From Phytobacter ursingii (GTDB taxonomy: Bacteria > Pseudomonadota > Gammaproteobacteria > Enterobacterales > Enterobacteriaceae): a stretch of 64,000 nucleotides of DNA. Made by a program: the position numbers and the translations under genes. The notes beneath the pieces are model-generated. The model ran no database searches. It was not told where the DNA came from and saw only the letters and a program-made list of their open reading frames with translations. This document shows, in pieces, positions 19,488 through 28,795 of this stretch. The stretch lies in assembly GCA_901456055.1 (NCBI GenBank), contig CABDWT010000004.1, forward strand, positions 620,001 through 684,000, read 5' to 3'. Position 1 is the first letter of the stretch, and each line of letters starts with the position of its first letter.

Positions 19488-20975
19488 ATGCAATACATCA
19501 AGATCCACTCGCTGGATAATGTCGCGGTAGCGTTGGCGGATCTCGCCGAAGGCACAGAAGTTGTTGTTGACGGTCATGAGATTTTGCTTCGTCAGGCGGT
19601 GGTACGTGGACATAAATTTGCCCTGCAGGCCATCCCGACGGGTGAGAATGTGGTGAAGTATGGTCTTCCTATCGGCCATGCCACAACAGATATTGCCGCA
19701 GGTGAACACATCCATTCTCACAATGTGCGTACCAATCTAAGCGATTTGGATGAGTATAGCTATCAACCTGATCTCATTAATGAAAATGCACCGGCGGCCG
19801 ATCGTGAAGTTCAGATCTACCGCCGTGCAAACGGGGAGGTTGGGGTTCGCAACGAACTGTGGATCCTGCCGACGGTGGGCTGTGTTAACGGCATTGCTCG
19901 TCAAATCCAGACCCGTTTTCTGAAAGAGTCGCACAACGCCGAAGATATTGATGGCGTGCACCTGTTTAGCCACACCTACGGTTGCTCACAGTTGGGTGAT
20001 GACCATATTAACACCCGTACTATGCTGCAAAATATGGTACGTCACCCGAATGCGGGGGCGGTGCTGGTCATTGGTCTGGGCTGTGAAAACAACCAGGTCG
20101 ATGCGTTTCGCGAAACGCTGGGCGAATACGATCCGTCCCGCGTCCACTTTATGATCTGCCAACACCAGGACGACGAAGTGGAAGCGGGCATTGAGCATTT
20201 GTACGAATTGTATGAAGCCATGCGCCATGACAAGCGCGAGCCCGGCAAACTGGGCGAGCTGAAATTTGGTCTGGAGTGTGGGGGATCAGACGGACTTTCC
20301 GGGATCACTGCGAACCCGATGTTGGGACGTTTTTCTGACTACATTATCGGTAACGGCGGTACCACGGTATTAACCGAAGTGCCGGAAATGTTCGGTGCAG
20401 AACAGATTCTGATGAGCCATTGCCGCGACGAAGAGACCTTCGAGAAGACCGTCACCATGGTGAACGACTTCAAACAGTACTTTATCGCGCATAACCAGCC
20501 GATCTACGAAAACCCATCTCCGGGTAATAAAGCCGGTGGAATCACGACGCTGGAAGAAAAATCCCTTGGCTGTACCCAAAAAGCGGGCGCCAGCCAGGTG
20601 GTCGACGTGCTGCGTTACGGTGAACGCCTGAAAACCCACGGACTCAATCTGTTGAGCGCACCGGGCAACGATGCGGTTGCCACCAGCGCACTGGCGGGGG
20701 CGGGCTGCCACATGGTGCTGTTCAGCACCGGTCGCGGCACGCCATACGGTGGCTTTGTGCCGACAGTAAAAATCGCGACTAACAGCGAACTGGCGGCGAA
20801 GAAGAAACACTGGATCGATTTCGACGCGGGTCAGCTTATTCACGGAAAAACCATGCCGCAACTGCTGAGCGAGTTCGTGGATGTTATCGTGGATTTTGCC
20901 AACGGTAAGCAGACCTGTAATGAACGCAATGAGTTCCGCGAGCTGGCTATCTTCAAGAGCGGCGTAACGTTATAA
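19488..20975 (+). CDS. uxaA: UxaA, altronate dehydratase
   Basis: A 495-residue protein of the same lyase family as GarD. An N-terminal SAF domain (1-95) is followed by the large domain with HTYGCSQLGDDH, ECGGSDGLSGITANP, NPSPGNKAGGITTLEEKS and [11 protein letters not shown]. It dehydrates D-altronate to 2-keto-3-deoxygluconate in the galacturonate branch. It is the last gene of uxaCA. An ERIC repeat begins directly after its stop codon and a terminator follows 140 bp later. Confidence 0.97.
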   Translation: MQYIKIHSLDNVAVALADLAEGTEVVVDGHEILLRQAVVRGHKFALQAIPTGENVVKYGLPIGHATTDIAAGEHIHSHNVRTNLSDLDEYSYQPDLINENAPAADREVQIYRRANGEVGVRNELWILPTVGCVNGIARQIQTRFLKESHNAEDIDGVHLFSHTYGCSQLGDDHINTRTMLQNMVRHPNAGAVLVIGLGCENNQVDAFRETLGEYDPSRVHFMICQHQDDEVEAGIEHLYELYEAMRHDKREPGKLGELKFGLECGGSDGLSGITANPMLGRFSDYIIGNGGTTVLTEVPEMFGAEQILMSHCRDEETFEKTVTMVNDFKQYFIAHNQPIYENPSPGNKAGGITTLEEKSLGCTQKAGASQVVDVLRYGERLKTHGLNLLSAPGNDAVATSALAGAGCHMVLFSTGRGTPYGGFVPTVKIATNSELAAKKKHWIDFDAGQLIHGKTMPQLLSEFVDVIVDFANGKQTCNERNEFRELAIFKSGVTL

Positions 20976-21102
20976 GTTACCCTTCATCTCTCGCGCTACA
21001 GCGGTGTTGGCTACGTCCGCTCACCCCGGTCACTTACGTATGTAAGCTTCCGGGGATTCCCGGACTTGCCGCCTGGCTGTAGCACGACATCTTTTGGGTA
21101 AC
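20976..21102. repeat. ERIC (enterobacterial repetitive intergenic consensus) element
   Basis: A 127-bp imperfect palindrome bounded by GTTACCC and GGGTAAC. The core GCTCACCCCGGTCACTTAC and ATGTAAGCTTCCGGGGATTC are the sequences targeted by the classical ERIC primers. It abuts the uxaA stop codon, so it is transcribed as the 3' part of uxaCA mRNA and can fold into a long hairpin. The length agrees with the canonical element. Confidence 0.95.
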
Positions 21103-21116
21103 ACAGCAGTAGAATT

Positions 21117-21158
21117 TAAAAACGACGTTTCATATTATGAAGCGTCGTTTCTTTTTGT
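21117..21158 (+). terminator. uxaCA terminator
   Basis: The stem AAACGACG-TTTCAT / ATGAAG-CGTCGTTT (one mismatch pair) around 21119-21151 is followed by CTTTTT. It lies between the ERIC element and ygjV. Confidence 0.85.
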
Positions 21159-21178
21159 GTTATTAACAAGGATCTTCC

Positions 21179-21733
21179 ATGAGCGCGTATTGGTTAGCCC
21201 AGGGCGTTGGTGTACTGGCGTTTATCATCGGCATCACCACGTTTATTAACCGCGACGAAAAGCGTTTCAAGCTCCAGCTTTCCCTCTATAGCGCCACGAT
21301 CGGCGCGCATTTCTTTCTGATGGGCGCACTGCCTGCCGGTATGAGCGCAGAACTCAACGCCATCCGCACCCTTATCTCCATGCATACCCGTAAGCTGTGG
21401 GTCATGGCCGTCTTTATTGTGCTGACGCTGTTTTTTGGTTTGATCAAATTACACCACCCGGTCGAACTGCTGCCGATTATAGGTACGGTCGCCAGTACCT
21501 GGGCGCTGTTTCGCTGTAAAGGGCTATCCGTGCGCTGCATCATGTGGTGTTCAACCGCCTGCTGGGTCACGCATAACCTGTGGCTGGGATCGATTGGCGG
21601 CACTTTGATCGAAGGCAGCTTCCTTGTGGTGAACGGCCTGAACATTATCCGTTTCTGGCGGATGCAAAAACGCGGCATCGACCCGTTTAAAGTCGAAACC
21701 GCGTTGCAAAAAGAGAGCACGTCTTCGCGTTAA
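21179..21733 (+). CDS. ygjV: YgjV, inner-membrane protein (YgjV family)
   Basis: A 184-residue membrane protein with about five to six hydrophobic segments. It begins [22 protein letters not shown] and ends [19 protein letters not shown], as in E. coli YgjV. Its role is unknown in the family. AAGGATC upstream of the ATG is the ribosome site. Its TAA stop overlaps the sstT stop on the other strand (TTAA at 21730-21733), so the two genes converge with no space between them. Confidence 0.92.
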   Translation: MSAYWLAQGVGVLAFIIGITTFINRDEKRFKLQLSLYSATIGAHFFLMGALPAGMSAELNAIRTLISMHTRKLWVMAVFIVLTLFFGLIKLHHPVELLPIIGTVASTWALFRCKGLSVRCIMWCSTACWVTHNLWLGSIGGTLIEGSFLVVNGLNIIRFWRMQKRGIDPFKVETALQKESTSSR

Positions 21734-22974
21734 TCGCGCAGAGGCATTAACGACGTGCGCTCGTTGTCTGTCAGGCAGGCCGCCGCGGTAAACAGCACAT
21801 CGGTTGAGGAGTTGATGGCGGTCTCGCAGGAGTCCTGCACGACGCCAATAATGAAGCCGACGGCGACGACCTGCATGGCAACATCGGCTGAAATGCCGAA
21901 CAAGTTACAGGCCAGCGGAATAAGCAGCAGCGAGCCGCCCGCCACCCCGGATGCGCCACAGGCGCAGAGCGAAGCCACGATACTTAAGAGCACGGCTGTC
22001 GGGATATCCACGGCCACGCCCAGTGTATGTACTGCTGCCAGCGAGAGCACGGTGATGGTGATGGCCGCGCCAGCCATATTGACCGTCGCCCCCAGGGGGA
22101 TCGATACGGAATAGGTGTCTTTATCAAGCCCGAGTTTTTCGCACAGCGCCATATTTACCGGGATATTCGCCGCCGAGCTACGGGTGAAAAAAGCGGTTAC
22201 ACCGCTTTCACGTAAACAGAGAAGCACCAGCGGATACGGGTTGCGGCGGATCTTCACCCAGACCAGCAGCGGGTTAATCACCAGCGCGACCAGCAACATA
22301 CAACCGACCAGCACAAGCAGCAGTTGCGCATAGCCCCAGAGCGCGCCAAAGCCCGTTGTCGCCAGGGTGGAGGCCACAAGACCCAAAATACCCAGCGGTG
22401 CAAAACGAATCACTAACCTAACCATAAACGCCACCGCACTGGACGTGTCGTTAAGCAGACTTTTGCTGGCATCACTACTGTGGCGCAGGGCAAAGCCGAG
22501 ACCAATGGCCCAGGCCAGGATCCCGATGTAATTCCCTTTGATCAGCGCATCGACCGGATTTGCGACGATATTCATCAGCAGTCCTTCCAGCACGCCAATA
22601 ATACCGGAAGGTGCGACGATATCGGTCGCGCCTGCTACCAGATGCAGGGTGGACGGGAACAGAAAACTGACCATCACCGCAGTCAATGCGGCGGAGAAGG
22701 TGCCGATTAAATAAAGCAGCAGGATAGGGCGAATGCTGATTTTTTGCCCCTGCCGATGATTAGCCACCGAGGCCATCACCAGAAACAATACCAGAACCGG
22801 AGCCACGGCTTTTAGCGCGCTGACAAACAGTGTACCCAGCACGCCAGCGGCGAGAGCGGTATCAGGCGAAAGCCAGCTCAACAAGATGCCCAGTACCAGT
22901 CCGGCGAGAATTTGCTTGACGATATTGCCGCGCATCATGCGCTGCAACCATGTCGTAGTGAGTTGTGTGTGCAT
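21730..22974 (-). CDS. sstT: SstT, Na+/serine-threonine symporter
   Basis: A 414-residue DAACS-family (glutamate/Na+ type) transporter. It has eight membrane segments plus re-entrant loops, with the serine-rich [11 protein letters not shown] hairpin near residue 270 and [16 protein letters not shown] in TM7. It is close to E. coli SstT. It imports serine and threonine with sodium. It is convergent with ygjV; the alx terminator lies upstream of its promoter region. Confidence 0.95.
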   Translation of the reverse strand: MHTQLTTTWLQRMMRGNIVKQILAGLVLGILLSWLSPDTALAAGVLGTLFVSALKAVAPVLVLFLVMASVANHRQGQKISIRPILLLYLIGTFSAALTAVMVSFLFPSTLHLVAGATDIVAPSGIIGVLEGLLMNIVANPVDALIKGNYIGILAWAIGLGFALRHSSDASKSLLNDTSSAVAFMVRLVIRFAPLGILGLVASTLATTGFGALWGYAQLLLVLVGCMLLVALVINPLLVWVKIRRNPYPLVLLCLRESGVTAFFTRSSAANIPVNMALCEKLGLDKDTYSVSIPLGATVNMAGAAITITVLSLAAVHTLGVAVDIPTAVLLSIVASLCACGASGVAGGSLLLIPLACNLFGISADVAMQVVAVGFIIGVVQDSCETAINSSTDVLFTAAACLTDNERTSLMPLRD

Positions 22975-23092
22975 ACCTTTTCCTTGGTTTTATGGGTGTT
23001 CCATCGGTGCTGCGCCAGCAGGCGCAACGGATTGAGTATAAAGAATTCGCTGCTCGGAGGGCTGTTTCAGATACTGGCGGGGGGAAAAATCA

Positions 23093-23121
23093 GAAAAACG
23101 CCCTCTCCGGAAAGAGGGCGT
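23093..23121 (-). terminator. Terminator of alx
   Basis: The stem CGCCCTCT/AGAGGGCG (about 23099-23106 and 23113-23120) is followed on the minus strand by GTTTTTC. It lies just after the alx stop, upstream of sstT. Confidence 0.85.
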
Positions 23122-23157
23122 ACCAGGGGCGCTGTTAACTCAGCGCCTTAGAACTGC

Positions 23158-24126
23158 TTATTCAGCAAGCTTACGCTTATCGTTGCGGTGGTTAACCCAT
23201 GCGTTAATCAGCAATGTCACCACCAGAATGCCGCCCACGATGCCAAGCGAGATGGCAATCGGGATATGGAAGAAATCGACAATCAGCATCTTAATACCGA
23301 TAAACACCAGGATCACCGACAGGCCATATTTCAGCATCGAGAAGCGTTCTGCCACGCCTGCCAGCAGGAAGTACATCGCCCGCAGGCCCAGGATTGCAAA
23401 CAGGTTAGACGTCAGCACGATAAACGGGTCGGTAGTGACAGCAAAAATTGCCGGAATACTGTCGACCGCAAATATCACATCGCTCAGTTCAACCAGAATC
23501 AGTACCAGCAGCAATGGCGTGGCAAACAGCAAGCCATTCTTACGCACAAAGAAGTGCTCGTTTTCGATTTTATCCGTCATGCGCAAATGGCTGCGTAACC
23601 AGCGAACCAGAGGCTTGTCGCCAATGCCGCCTTCATCTTCTTTTGCCAGCGCCATTTTCACACCGGTGAAAAGCAGGAATGCGCCGAAGACATACAGCAG
23701 CCATTCAAACTGGGAGATAAGCCAACTGCCGGCGAAGATCATGATGGTACGCAGGACGATCGCGCCGAGCACACCGTAGATCAACACGCGACGTTGCAGC
23801 GCAGCCGGTACCGAGAAGTAGCTGAACAGCATCAGCCAGACAAAGACGTTATCCACCGCCAGCGCTTTTTCAATCAGGTAACCGGTCAGGAACGCCAGCG
23901 CCTGGGTGTCGGCAACGGTGCGGCCCTCGTTTTGCACCAGATACCACCAGAATGCAGCGTTAAATAAGAGAGAAAGACTAACCCAGACCAGAGACCAGAC
24001 GGCCGCCTGTTTCATGGACATCGTGTGCGCGCCACGACGCCCCTGAAGCAGGAGGTCGATAGCCAGCATGATAACGACAACAACGGCGAAGCCGCCCCAG
24101 AGTAGCGGTGTACCGACAGTATTCAT
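23158..24126 (-). CDS. alx: Alx, TerC-family membrane protein (manganese/pH linked)
   Basis: A 322-residue TerC-family protein with about nine membrane segments. The conserved acidic motifs [12 protein letters not shown] (near 90) and [21 protein letters not shown] (near 218) are expected to bind metal within the membrane. It follows E. coli Alx. In E. coli it is induced at high pH and by manganese through its leader RNA, and acts in Mn2+ export. The ribosome site GAGGAA lies inside a perfect 12-bp palindrome (24128-24139), so initiation can be masked by a local hairpin. Confidence 0.95.
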   Translation of the reverse strand: MNTVGTPLLWGGFAVVVVIMLAIDLLLQGRRGAHTMSMKQAAVWSLVWVSLSLLFNAAFWWYLVQNEGRTVADTQALAFLTGYLIEKALAVDNVFVWLMLFSYFSVPAALQRRVLIYGVLGAIVLRTIMIFAGSWLISQFEWLLYVFGAFLLFTGVKMALAKEDEGGIGDKPLVRWLRSHLRMTDKIENEHFFVRKNGLLFATPLLLVLILVELSDVIFAVDSIPAIFAVTTDPFIVLTSNLFAILGLRAMYFLLAGVAERFSMLKYGLSVILVFIGIKMLIVDFFHIPIAISLGIVGGILVVTLLINAWVNHRNDKRKLAE

Positions 24127-24149
24127 GTGAGGTTCCTCAGCACCTTACA

Positions 24150-24400
24150 CGTCATTCTTGATGATGGCGTGTATAAACAAAAACGGCTAACGTCGAAAGA
24201 CGTCAGCCGCATGCTTTAGGTGCAATTGGGTCCTCGCCTTTCGGCAAGGTCTCACTTACGTCACATTAATGACGCCCGGCGACCGGATGCTTATACCCGT
24301 CATATTTCGAACCGCAGGTGTGTGGCTACAACTCGAAATCTTGAGGGTAGAGGCATCGTAATGACGACCCACCGGCAACGAAGTTACTCCCCTTTGCTCG
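24150..24400 (-). promoter_or_regulatory. yybP-ykoY (pH/Mn-responsive) riboswitch, alx leader (PRE/SraF)
   Basis: Reading leftward, the leader contains GGGGAGTA (24392-24385) and the paired GAGACCTTGCC/GGCGAGG region around 24225-24260, which are hallmarks of the yybP-ykoY class. It ends in a strong terminator-like stem CGGCTGACGTC/GACGTTAGCCG (24209-24199 and 24194-24184) followed by TTTTTG. It lies directly upstream of alx, where E. coli carries the PRE element (small RNA SraF). Known action: Mn2+ and alkaline pH favour a fold that permits alx translation. Confidence 0.92.
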
Positions 24401-24461
24401 TAACAAAATATGACAGAGCATTCGCCCCGTCAATGATCTGTAACATCTGTTTTACATACCT

Positions 24462-25460
24462 TTACGCAGGCAGCTCCACGCTCACATCATCTGCCGGGAA
24501 AACTACCCCCGTTTGACGGCGGATTTCCGTCGACAGCTTCGCGGTGATACGGCTGACTGCCAGGCCTGCATGGTTTACTTCATTCTGCTCGACCAGGCTG
24601 GCGAACGTTTCCGCTTCGTACAGCATGGTGTTGATATGCTGAGGCTGCGTCAGCTCCTGCGCTTTACCGCCGCGCGGCACGAAAGAGAGCTTCTGGCATT
24701 CGGAGATCTTTTCGATGACCAGCGAACCGGCTTCGCCCTGAATTTCGCTTGGCAGTACCGAGTCGCTCACTTTGGAATGTTGCAGCGTGACGCTGAAATC
24801 GCCGTAGTCGAGTACGACCACGCCGTGAGCATCTACGCCGCTTTCCAGCAGGCTGGCGGTGGCCTGCACGCCCTTCGGTTCGCCCCAGAGCGCAACGGAG
24901 GCGGCCAGGACATAAAAACCGATATCCATAATCGAGCCGTTAGAGAAGGCCGGATTAAATGTGTTCGGGTTTTCGCCGTCCAGGTAACGCTGGTAGCGCG
25001 AGGAGTACTGGCAATAGTTGAGAAACGCTTTGCGCAGTTTACCTGCTTTCGCAAGTGACTGTTTAAGCAGCACAAAATTGGGCAGGCTGGCGGTTTTAAA
25101 GGCCTCGAACAGGACTACCTGATTCTCTCTGGCACAGGCAATCGCCTCTTCCACTTCGTGCAGGTTCGACGCCAGCGGCTTTTCGCAAATGACATGTTTT
25201 TTATGGCTGAGAAAGAGTCGGGTTTGCGGAAAATGCAGCGAGTTGGGGCTGGCAATATAAACTGCATCAATCTCATCGCTTTGCGCCATGGCCTCCAGCG
25301 AGGTAAAAAGATGTTCGACAGGATAATCCCGGGAGAAATCCTGCGCCTGTTCGAGGCTGCGGGAGTACACCGCCGTGAGTTTATATTTGCCCGTTTCATG
25401 GGCGGCATCGACAAACTGGCGGGTGATCCAGTTTGTGCCAATGACAGCAAAACGTATCAT
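24462..25460 (-). CDS. ygjR: YgjR, Gfo/Idh/MocA-type oxidoreductase
   Basis: A 332-residue protein with an N-terminal Rossmann fold (MIRFAVIGTNWITRQFVDAA; CEKPLASNLHEVEEA near residue 92, where the catalytic EKP lies) and a C-terminal alpha/beta domain with NGSIMDIGFY near 175. It matches E. coli YgjR. The family uses NAD(P) to oxidise sugars or sugar-like diols; the substrate of YgjR is not known. It marks the right-hand edge of the conserved alx-ygjR segment. In K-12 the next genes are ygjQ and ygjP; here a 14-kb accessory block follows. Confidence 0.92.
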   Translation of the reverse strand: MIRFAVIGTNWITRQFVDAAHETGKYKLTAVYSRSLEQAQDFSRDYPVEHLFTSLEAMAQSDEIDAVYIASPNSLHFPQTRLFLSHKKHVICEKPLASNLHEVEEAIACARENQVVLFEAFKTASLPNFVLLKQSLAKAGKLRKAFLNYCQYSSRYQRYLDGENPNTFNPAFSNGSIMDIGFYVLAASVALWGEPKGVQATASLLESGVDAHGVVVLDYGDFSVTLQHSKVSDSVLPSEIQGEAGSLVIEKISECQKLSFVPRGGKAQELTQPQHINTMLYEAETFASLVEQNEVNHAGLAVSRITAKLSTEIRRQTGVVFPADDVSVELPA

Positions 25461-25570
25461 TAAGCGAGTTCCTTTAACTGAGCACTGTCTGGCAATGTAG
25501 CATGATGCGCGCAGAGGAAAAAAGGTTCATCTCCCGGTTATAGAAGACGTCTCGCATGTCACTCTTTTTG

Positions 25571-26746
25571 TTAAAAAAGATTTAGCCCGGCAAGGCGATC
25601 CAGTGCGCTTTGCAACGCATCTTCTCCCGCCGTCAGGCTAATGCGGATAAAACCTTCCCCACCTTGCCCAAAGCCTGTGCCTGGCGCGACCAGCACATGC
25701 GCCTCGTGCAACAACAAGTGGGCAAATTGCTGCGAGTTAAACGCAGGCGGTACCGCAAGCCAGAGGAAAAAAGTCCCTTGCGTTTCGCGTACCGGCCAGC
25801 GTAGCGCCACCAGGCGCTGTAACACGTGTTCGCGACGCTGGTGGTAGACAGATACCAGTTGCGCTAAACGTTCAGAGGGGAGGGCGAGTGCCGTGACCGC
25901 CGCATCCTGAATAGCGCCAAACACAGTACTGTAGCTGTGCGTGTGCAATTTTTTAAATGCCCGGAGGATCGAGGCGTTGCCGACCGCAAAGCCAAAGCGC
26001 CAGCCCGCCATATTAAAGGTCTTCGAGAAGGTGTACGTCTCCACTCCCCACGCTTTCGCGTCGGGTTGCGAGAAGAGGCTCAGCGGAGTGTCTGCGGTAT
26101 CGCTGCCAATGGCGGCATAGGCAAAATCATGCAGGATCGGCACGTGATAACGCCGTGCGAAGCGTAACGCGCTGGCGAACAGTTCCGGTGTGGCCAGCGC
26201 ACCCGTCGGGTTATGTGGATAATTGAGTACCACCAGTCCGGCGTTGTCCGCAACGTTATCCGGTACCTCGTTGAAATCAGGCAGGAACTGATTTTCCGCA
26301 CGAAGTGGCAGGCCGTAAAAACAGGCCTGAGACTGCAATGCCGCCGAGCGGTAAATGGGATAGCAAGGGTCGGTAGAAATCAGATATTGCCCTGGGCTGA
26401 GGACCGCACGAGGGATCCCGCCCACCCCGATATGTGACCCCTGGAATACCGCCACTTCGCTGTCGGGATCGAGCGCCACGCCGTAATGGCGCAGATAAAA
26501 ATCGGCAATGGCCTGGCGGATCTGCGGCTTGCCCCAGAATGAGGGATACCCGTGGTTCTCACTTCTCGCAATCGCTGCCTGCAACGAGGCGACCACTTCC
26601 GGCGGCGTGGGTTGATCCGGGCTGCCGCTCGAGAGATCGATCAGCGGTAAATCGGGCGTGTTCACCTGGGCTGCCAGTTTTTCCAGTACACTGAATAAAT
26701 TCTCTTCCAGCGCATCGACCAGCGGTGAGGCGTTAAAATCAGGCAT
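25571..26746 (-). CDS. PLP-dependent class I/II aminotransferase (or C-S lyase) of the accessory block
   Basis: A 391-residue fold-type I PLP enzyme. Seen are GYPSFWGKPQIRQAI (near 67), NYPHNPTGA (175-183), HDFAYAA (206-212, PLP-phenol and ring contacts) and the Schiff-base lysine K242 in TFSKTFNMAGWR. It resembles the AlaC/LL-diaminopimelate aminotransferase-like branch rather than MalY or TyrB. The substrate cannot be read from sequence. Divergent from the MetQNI-like transporter, it may share a control region with it. Given its neighbours, a sulfur amino acid or its keto acid is a reasonable guess. Confidence 0.8.
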   Translation of the reverse strand: MPDFNASPLVDALEENLFSVLEKLAAQVNTPDLPLIDLSSGSPDQPTPPEVVASLQAAIARSENHGYPSFWGKPQIRQAIADFYLRHYGVALDPDSEVAVFQGSHIGVGGIPRAVLSPGQYLISTDPCYPIYRSAALQSQACFYGLPLRAENQFLPDFNEVPDNVADNAGLVVLNYPHNPTGALATPELFASALRFARRYHVPILHDFAYAAIGSDTADTPLSLFSQPDAKAWGVETYTFSKTFNMAGWRFGFAVGNASILRAFKKLHTHSYSTVFGAIQDAAVTALALPSERLAQLVSVYHQRREHVLQRLVALRWPVRETQGTFFLWLAVPPAFNSQQFAHLLLHEAHVLVAPGTGFGQGGEGFIRISLTAGEDALQSALDRLAGLNLF

Positions 26747-26966
26747 GGGGTTCTCGGATTTATTTATTAATATGTTTCCATCTTTAATTTATTTTTCTGC
26801 ATTGTCTAAGCAACAAAATTAGCTATTGATTTCTGATTTTTAGATATGGATTTCCTGATTATATTTATGCAAAAAAAGCAAAATGAAATCCGGTAATGTG
26901 ACTTACAACGCACAGTCGGCTGTGATTTAATCGATTTTACTTGCACACCAACAGGGAAAATGCGTT
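26747..26966. promoter_or_regulatory. Divergent promoter region of the methionine-type cluster
   Basis: 220 bp, distinctly AT-rich (notably 26757-26905), between the divergent aminotransferase and the MetQ-like gene. No MetJ box pattern (repeats of AGACGTCT) is evident, so regulation by MetJ is not supported. The Lrp-type gene at 35.3 kb is the only regulator inside the block. No further motif could be assigned. Confidence 0.4.
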
Positions 26967-27773
26967 ATGAACAAGCCAGTAGTATTAGGTTTTGTCTTTG
27001 CTTTATTGTCATTATCTTCATTTCTGGCTGCGGCGCAGGATAATATTATTCGTGTCGGTTTTAATCCCGGGCCTTATAAAGAACAATTTGAAAAGGGTGT
27101 CGCACCCTTTCTGATTAAGAAAGGCTATAAAGTCGAATATAAAGATTTCAGCGATGGTATTCAGGTAAACGATGCGGTTGCCCGTGGCAACATTGAAGCC
27201 AATATCATGCAGCATCCGGTATATTTGAAATCGGTGAATGAACGTCTGGGTATCGACAACATTGGTATCGTGCAGGTGCCGACACCGCCGATGGGGCTGT
27301 ATGGCGGCAAAATCAAAGCGCTGAAAACCCCGGCGGCAGGCACCGTAATTTCTGTTCCTAATCAGCCGCCTAATGAATACCGTGCCCTGTTAGTACTCCA
27401 AAGCCTCGGCTGGGTAAAACTCAAGCCAGACAGCGATCCGGCCACCTTCTCACAGCGCAACATCCTCGAGAATCCGTACAAAATTGTCCTCAAAGAGATG
27501 GATAACGCGCAGCAGGTCCGTGCGCTGCCAGACGTGGATTACGGTTTGATTCAGGGCAACTTTGCCGTATCCAGCGGTCTGAAGCTCAATTCGGCATTAC
27601 AGCTTGAAACCCCGGTAAGCCATTTTATTAACGTTGTGACCATTGCCGGTAAAAATAAAGATGCGCAGTTTGCTAAAGATATTGTTGCCGGGTACCACTC
27701 AGCTGATTTCAAAAATTATATTTTGACTCACGAGCAATATAACGGTTACTTGCAGCCTGATTATTTGAAATGA
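26967..27773 (+). CDS. MetQ/NlpA-type periplasmic substrate-binding protein without a lipobox
   Basis: A 268-residue NLPA-family protein. An N-terminal signal peptide (about 1-23, ending FLAAAQ) is followed by the mature domain with IRVGFNPGPYKEQFEKGVAPFL, IMQHPVYLKSVNERL, PMGLYGGK and ISVPNQPPNEYRALLVLQSLGW. The signal region has no cysteine, so unlike MetQ it should be a soluble periplasmic protein rather than a lipoprotein. In the family these proteins deliver D/L-methionine or related compounds to MetNI. Its stop overlaps the metN-like ATG (ATGA at 27770-27773). The early part of the gene is more AT-rich than its neighbours. Confidence 0.88.
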   Translation: MNKPVVLGFVFALLSLSSFLAAAQDNIIRVGFNPGPYKEQFEKGVAPFLIKKGYKVEYKDFSDGIQVNDAVARGNIEANIMQHPVYLKSVNERLGIDNIGIVQVPTPPMGLYGGKIKALKTPAAGTVISVPNQPPNEYRALLVLQSLGWVKLKPDSDPATFSQRNILENPYKIVLKEMDNAQQVRALPDVDYGLIQGNFAVSSGLKLNSALQLETPVSHFINVVTIAGKNKDAQFAKDIVAGYHSADFKNYILTHEQYNGYLQPDYLK

Positions 27774-28795
27774 ACAATGCAATGATTGAGTTTCGCCATG
27801 TCAGCAAAACATTCTCCCGAAATGGGAACCCGGTTCTGGCATTAAAGGATATTAACCTTAGTATTACTAAGGGCGATATTTTCGGGATTATTGGTTATAG
27901 CGGTGCAGGGAAAAGTACCTTGCTACGTTTAATCAATCGTCTCGAATCGCCAGGCCAGGGAGAGGTGGTGATTAATGGTGAAGTATTGCAGGAATTTAGC
28001 GGTAAACGTCTGCGTGCGATCAAGAAAGATATTGGCATGATCTTTCAGAACTTTAATTTGCTGAATTCGAAAACGGTTTTCCATAACATCGCCATTCCGC
28101 TCATTTTGCAGGGGCGTGATAAGGCCTTTATTCAGACACGGGTGACGGAGTTGCTGGAGTTCGTCAATCTCAGCGACAAGCTGCATAGCTTCCCGAACGA
28201 ATTATCGGGCGGGCAAAAACAGCGTGTCGGTATTGCCCGCGCGCTGGCGACCAATCCATCCGTTTTATTGTGTGATGAAGCGACATCGGCGCTGGATCCC
28301 CATACCACGGTGCAGATCTTACTGTTGTTGCAGGAGATCAACCGCCGCTATGGCATCACCATCGTGCTGATCACGCACGAAATGTCGGTTATTCAGAAGA
28401 TCTGTAACAAGGTTGCGGTAATGCAGAACGGCAGCATTGTGGAGCAGGGAGAGGTCTTTAACTTGTTTGCCCAGCCGCAACATCCGGTCACCGCCAGCTT
28501 CGTGCAGTCGGTGATTCATGACAAGCTGCCGGAGCGCGTCTCCTCTGTGCTGCAACGGGATAACGGCGCGCAGGCTCTGCGCCTTGAGTTTGTTGGCGCA
28601 ACGGCACAGCAGCCCATCATCAACCGCATCATCAAGGACTATGCCATTGAGGTGAATATTCTCTTTGCCAGCATGTCCGACGTTCAGGGGCGGATTCTGG
28701 GGTTCATGATCGTGCAGATTCTCGGTGAGGCAGAGCAAACCGACAATGCCATTGCCCACCTTCGCGACGCAGGAGTGAAAATCACCCATGTTTGA
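27770..28795 (+). CDS. MetN-type ABC transporter ATPase
   Basis: A 341-residue ATPase. It has Walker A GYSGAGKST (near 42), Q-loop FQNFNLL, signature LSGGQKQR (near 142), Walker B VLLCDEATSALD (near 160) and the H-loop THEMS. A C-terminal NIL domain of about 90 residues (from about 250) in MetN binds methionine and inhibits transport when the cell is replete. It couples ATP hydrolysis to import through the MetI-like permease, with which it overlaps by 8 bp. It appears to be a paralogue of the housekeeping metN; the substrate may differ. Confidence 0.92.
   Translation: MNNAMIEFRHVSKTFSRNGNPVLALKDINLSITKGDIFGIIGYSGAGKSTLLRLINRLESPGQGEVVINGEVLQEFSGKRLRAIKKDIGMIFQNFNLLNSKTVFHNIAIPLILQGRDKAFIQTRVTELLEFVNLSDKLHSFPNELSGGQKQRVGIARALATNPSVLLCDEATSALDPHTTVQILLLLQEINRRYGITIVLITHEMSVIQKICNKVAVMQNGSIVEQGEVFNLFAQPQHPVTASFVQSVIHDKLPERVSSVLQRDNGAQALRLEFVGATAQQPIINRIIKDYAIEVNILFASMSDVQGRILGFMIVQILGEAEQTDNAIAHLRDAGVKITHV

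Noticed and set aside
26747-26966. MetJ operator upstream of the MetQNI-like genes
   Set aside because: No tandem AGACGTCT-like boxes are visible; one gacgtct elsewhere (about 25546) is isolated and not in the promoter.
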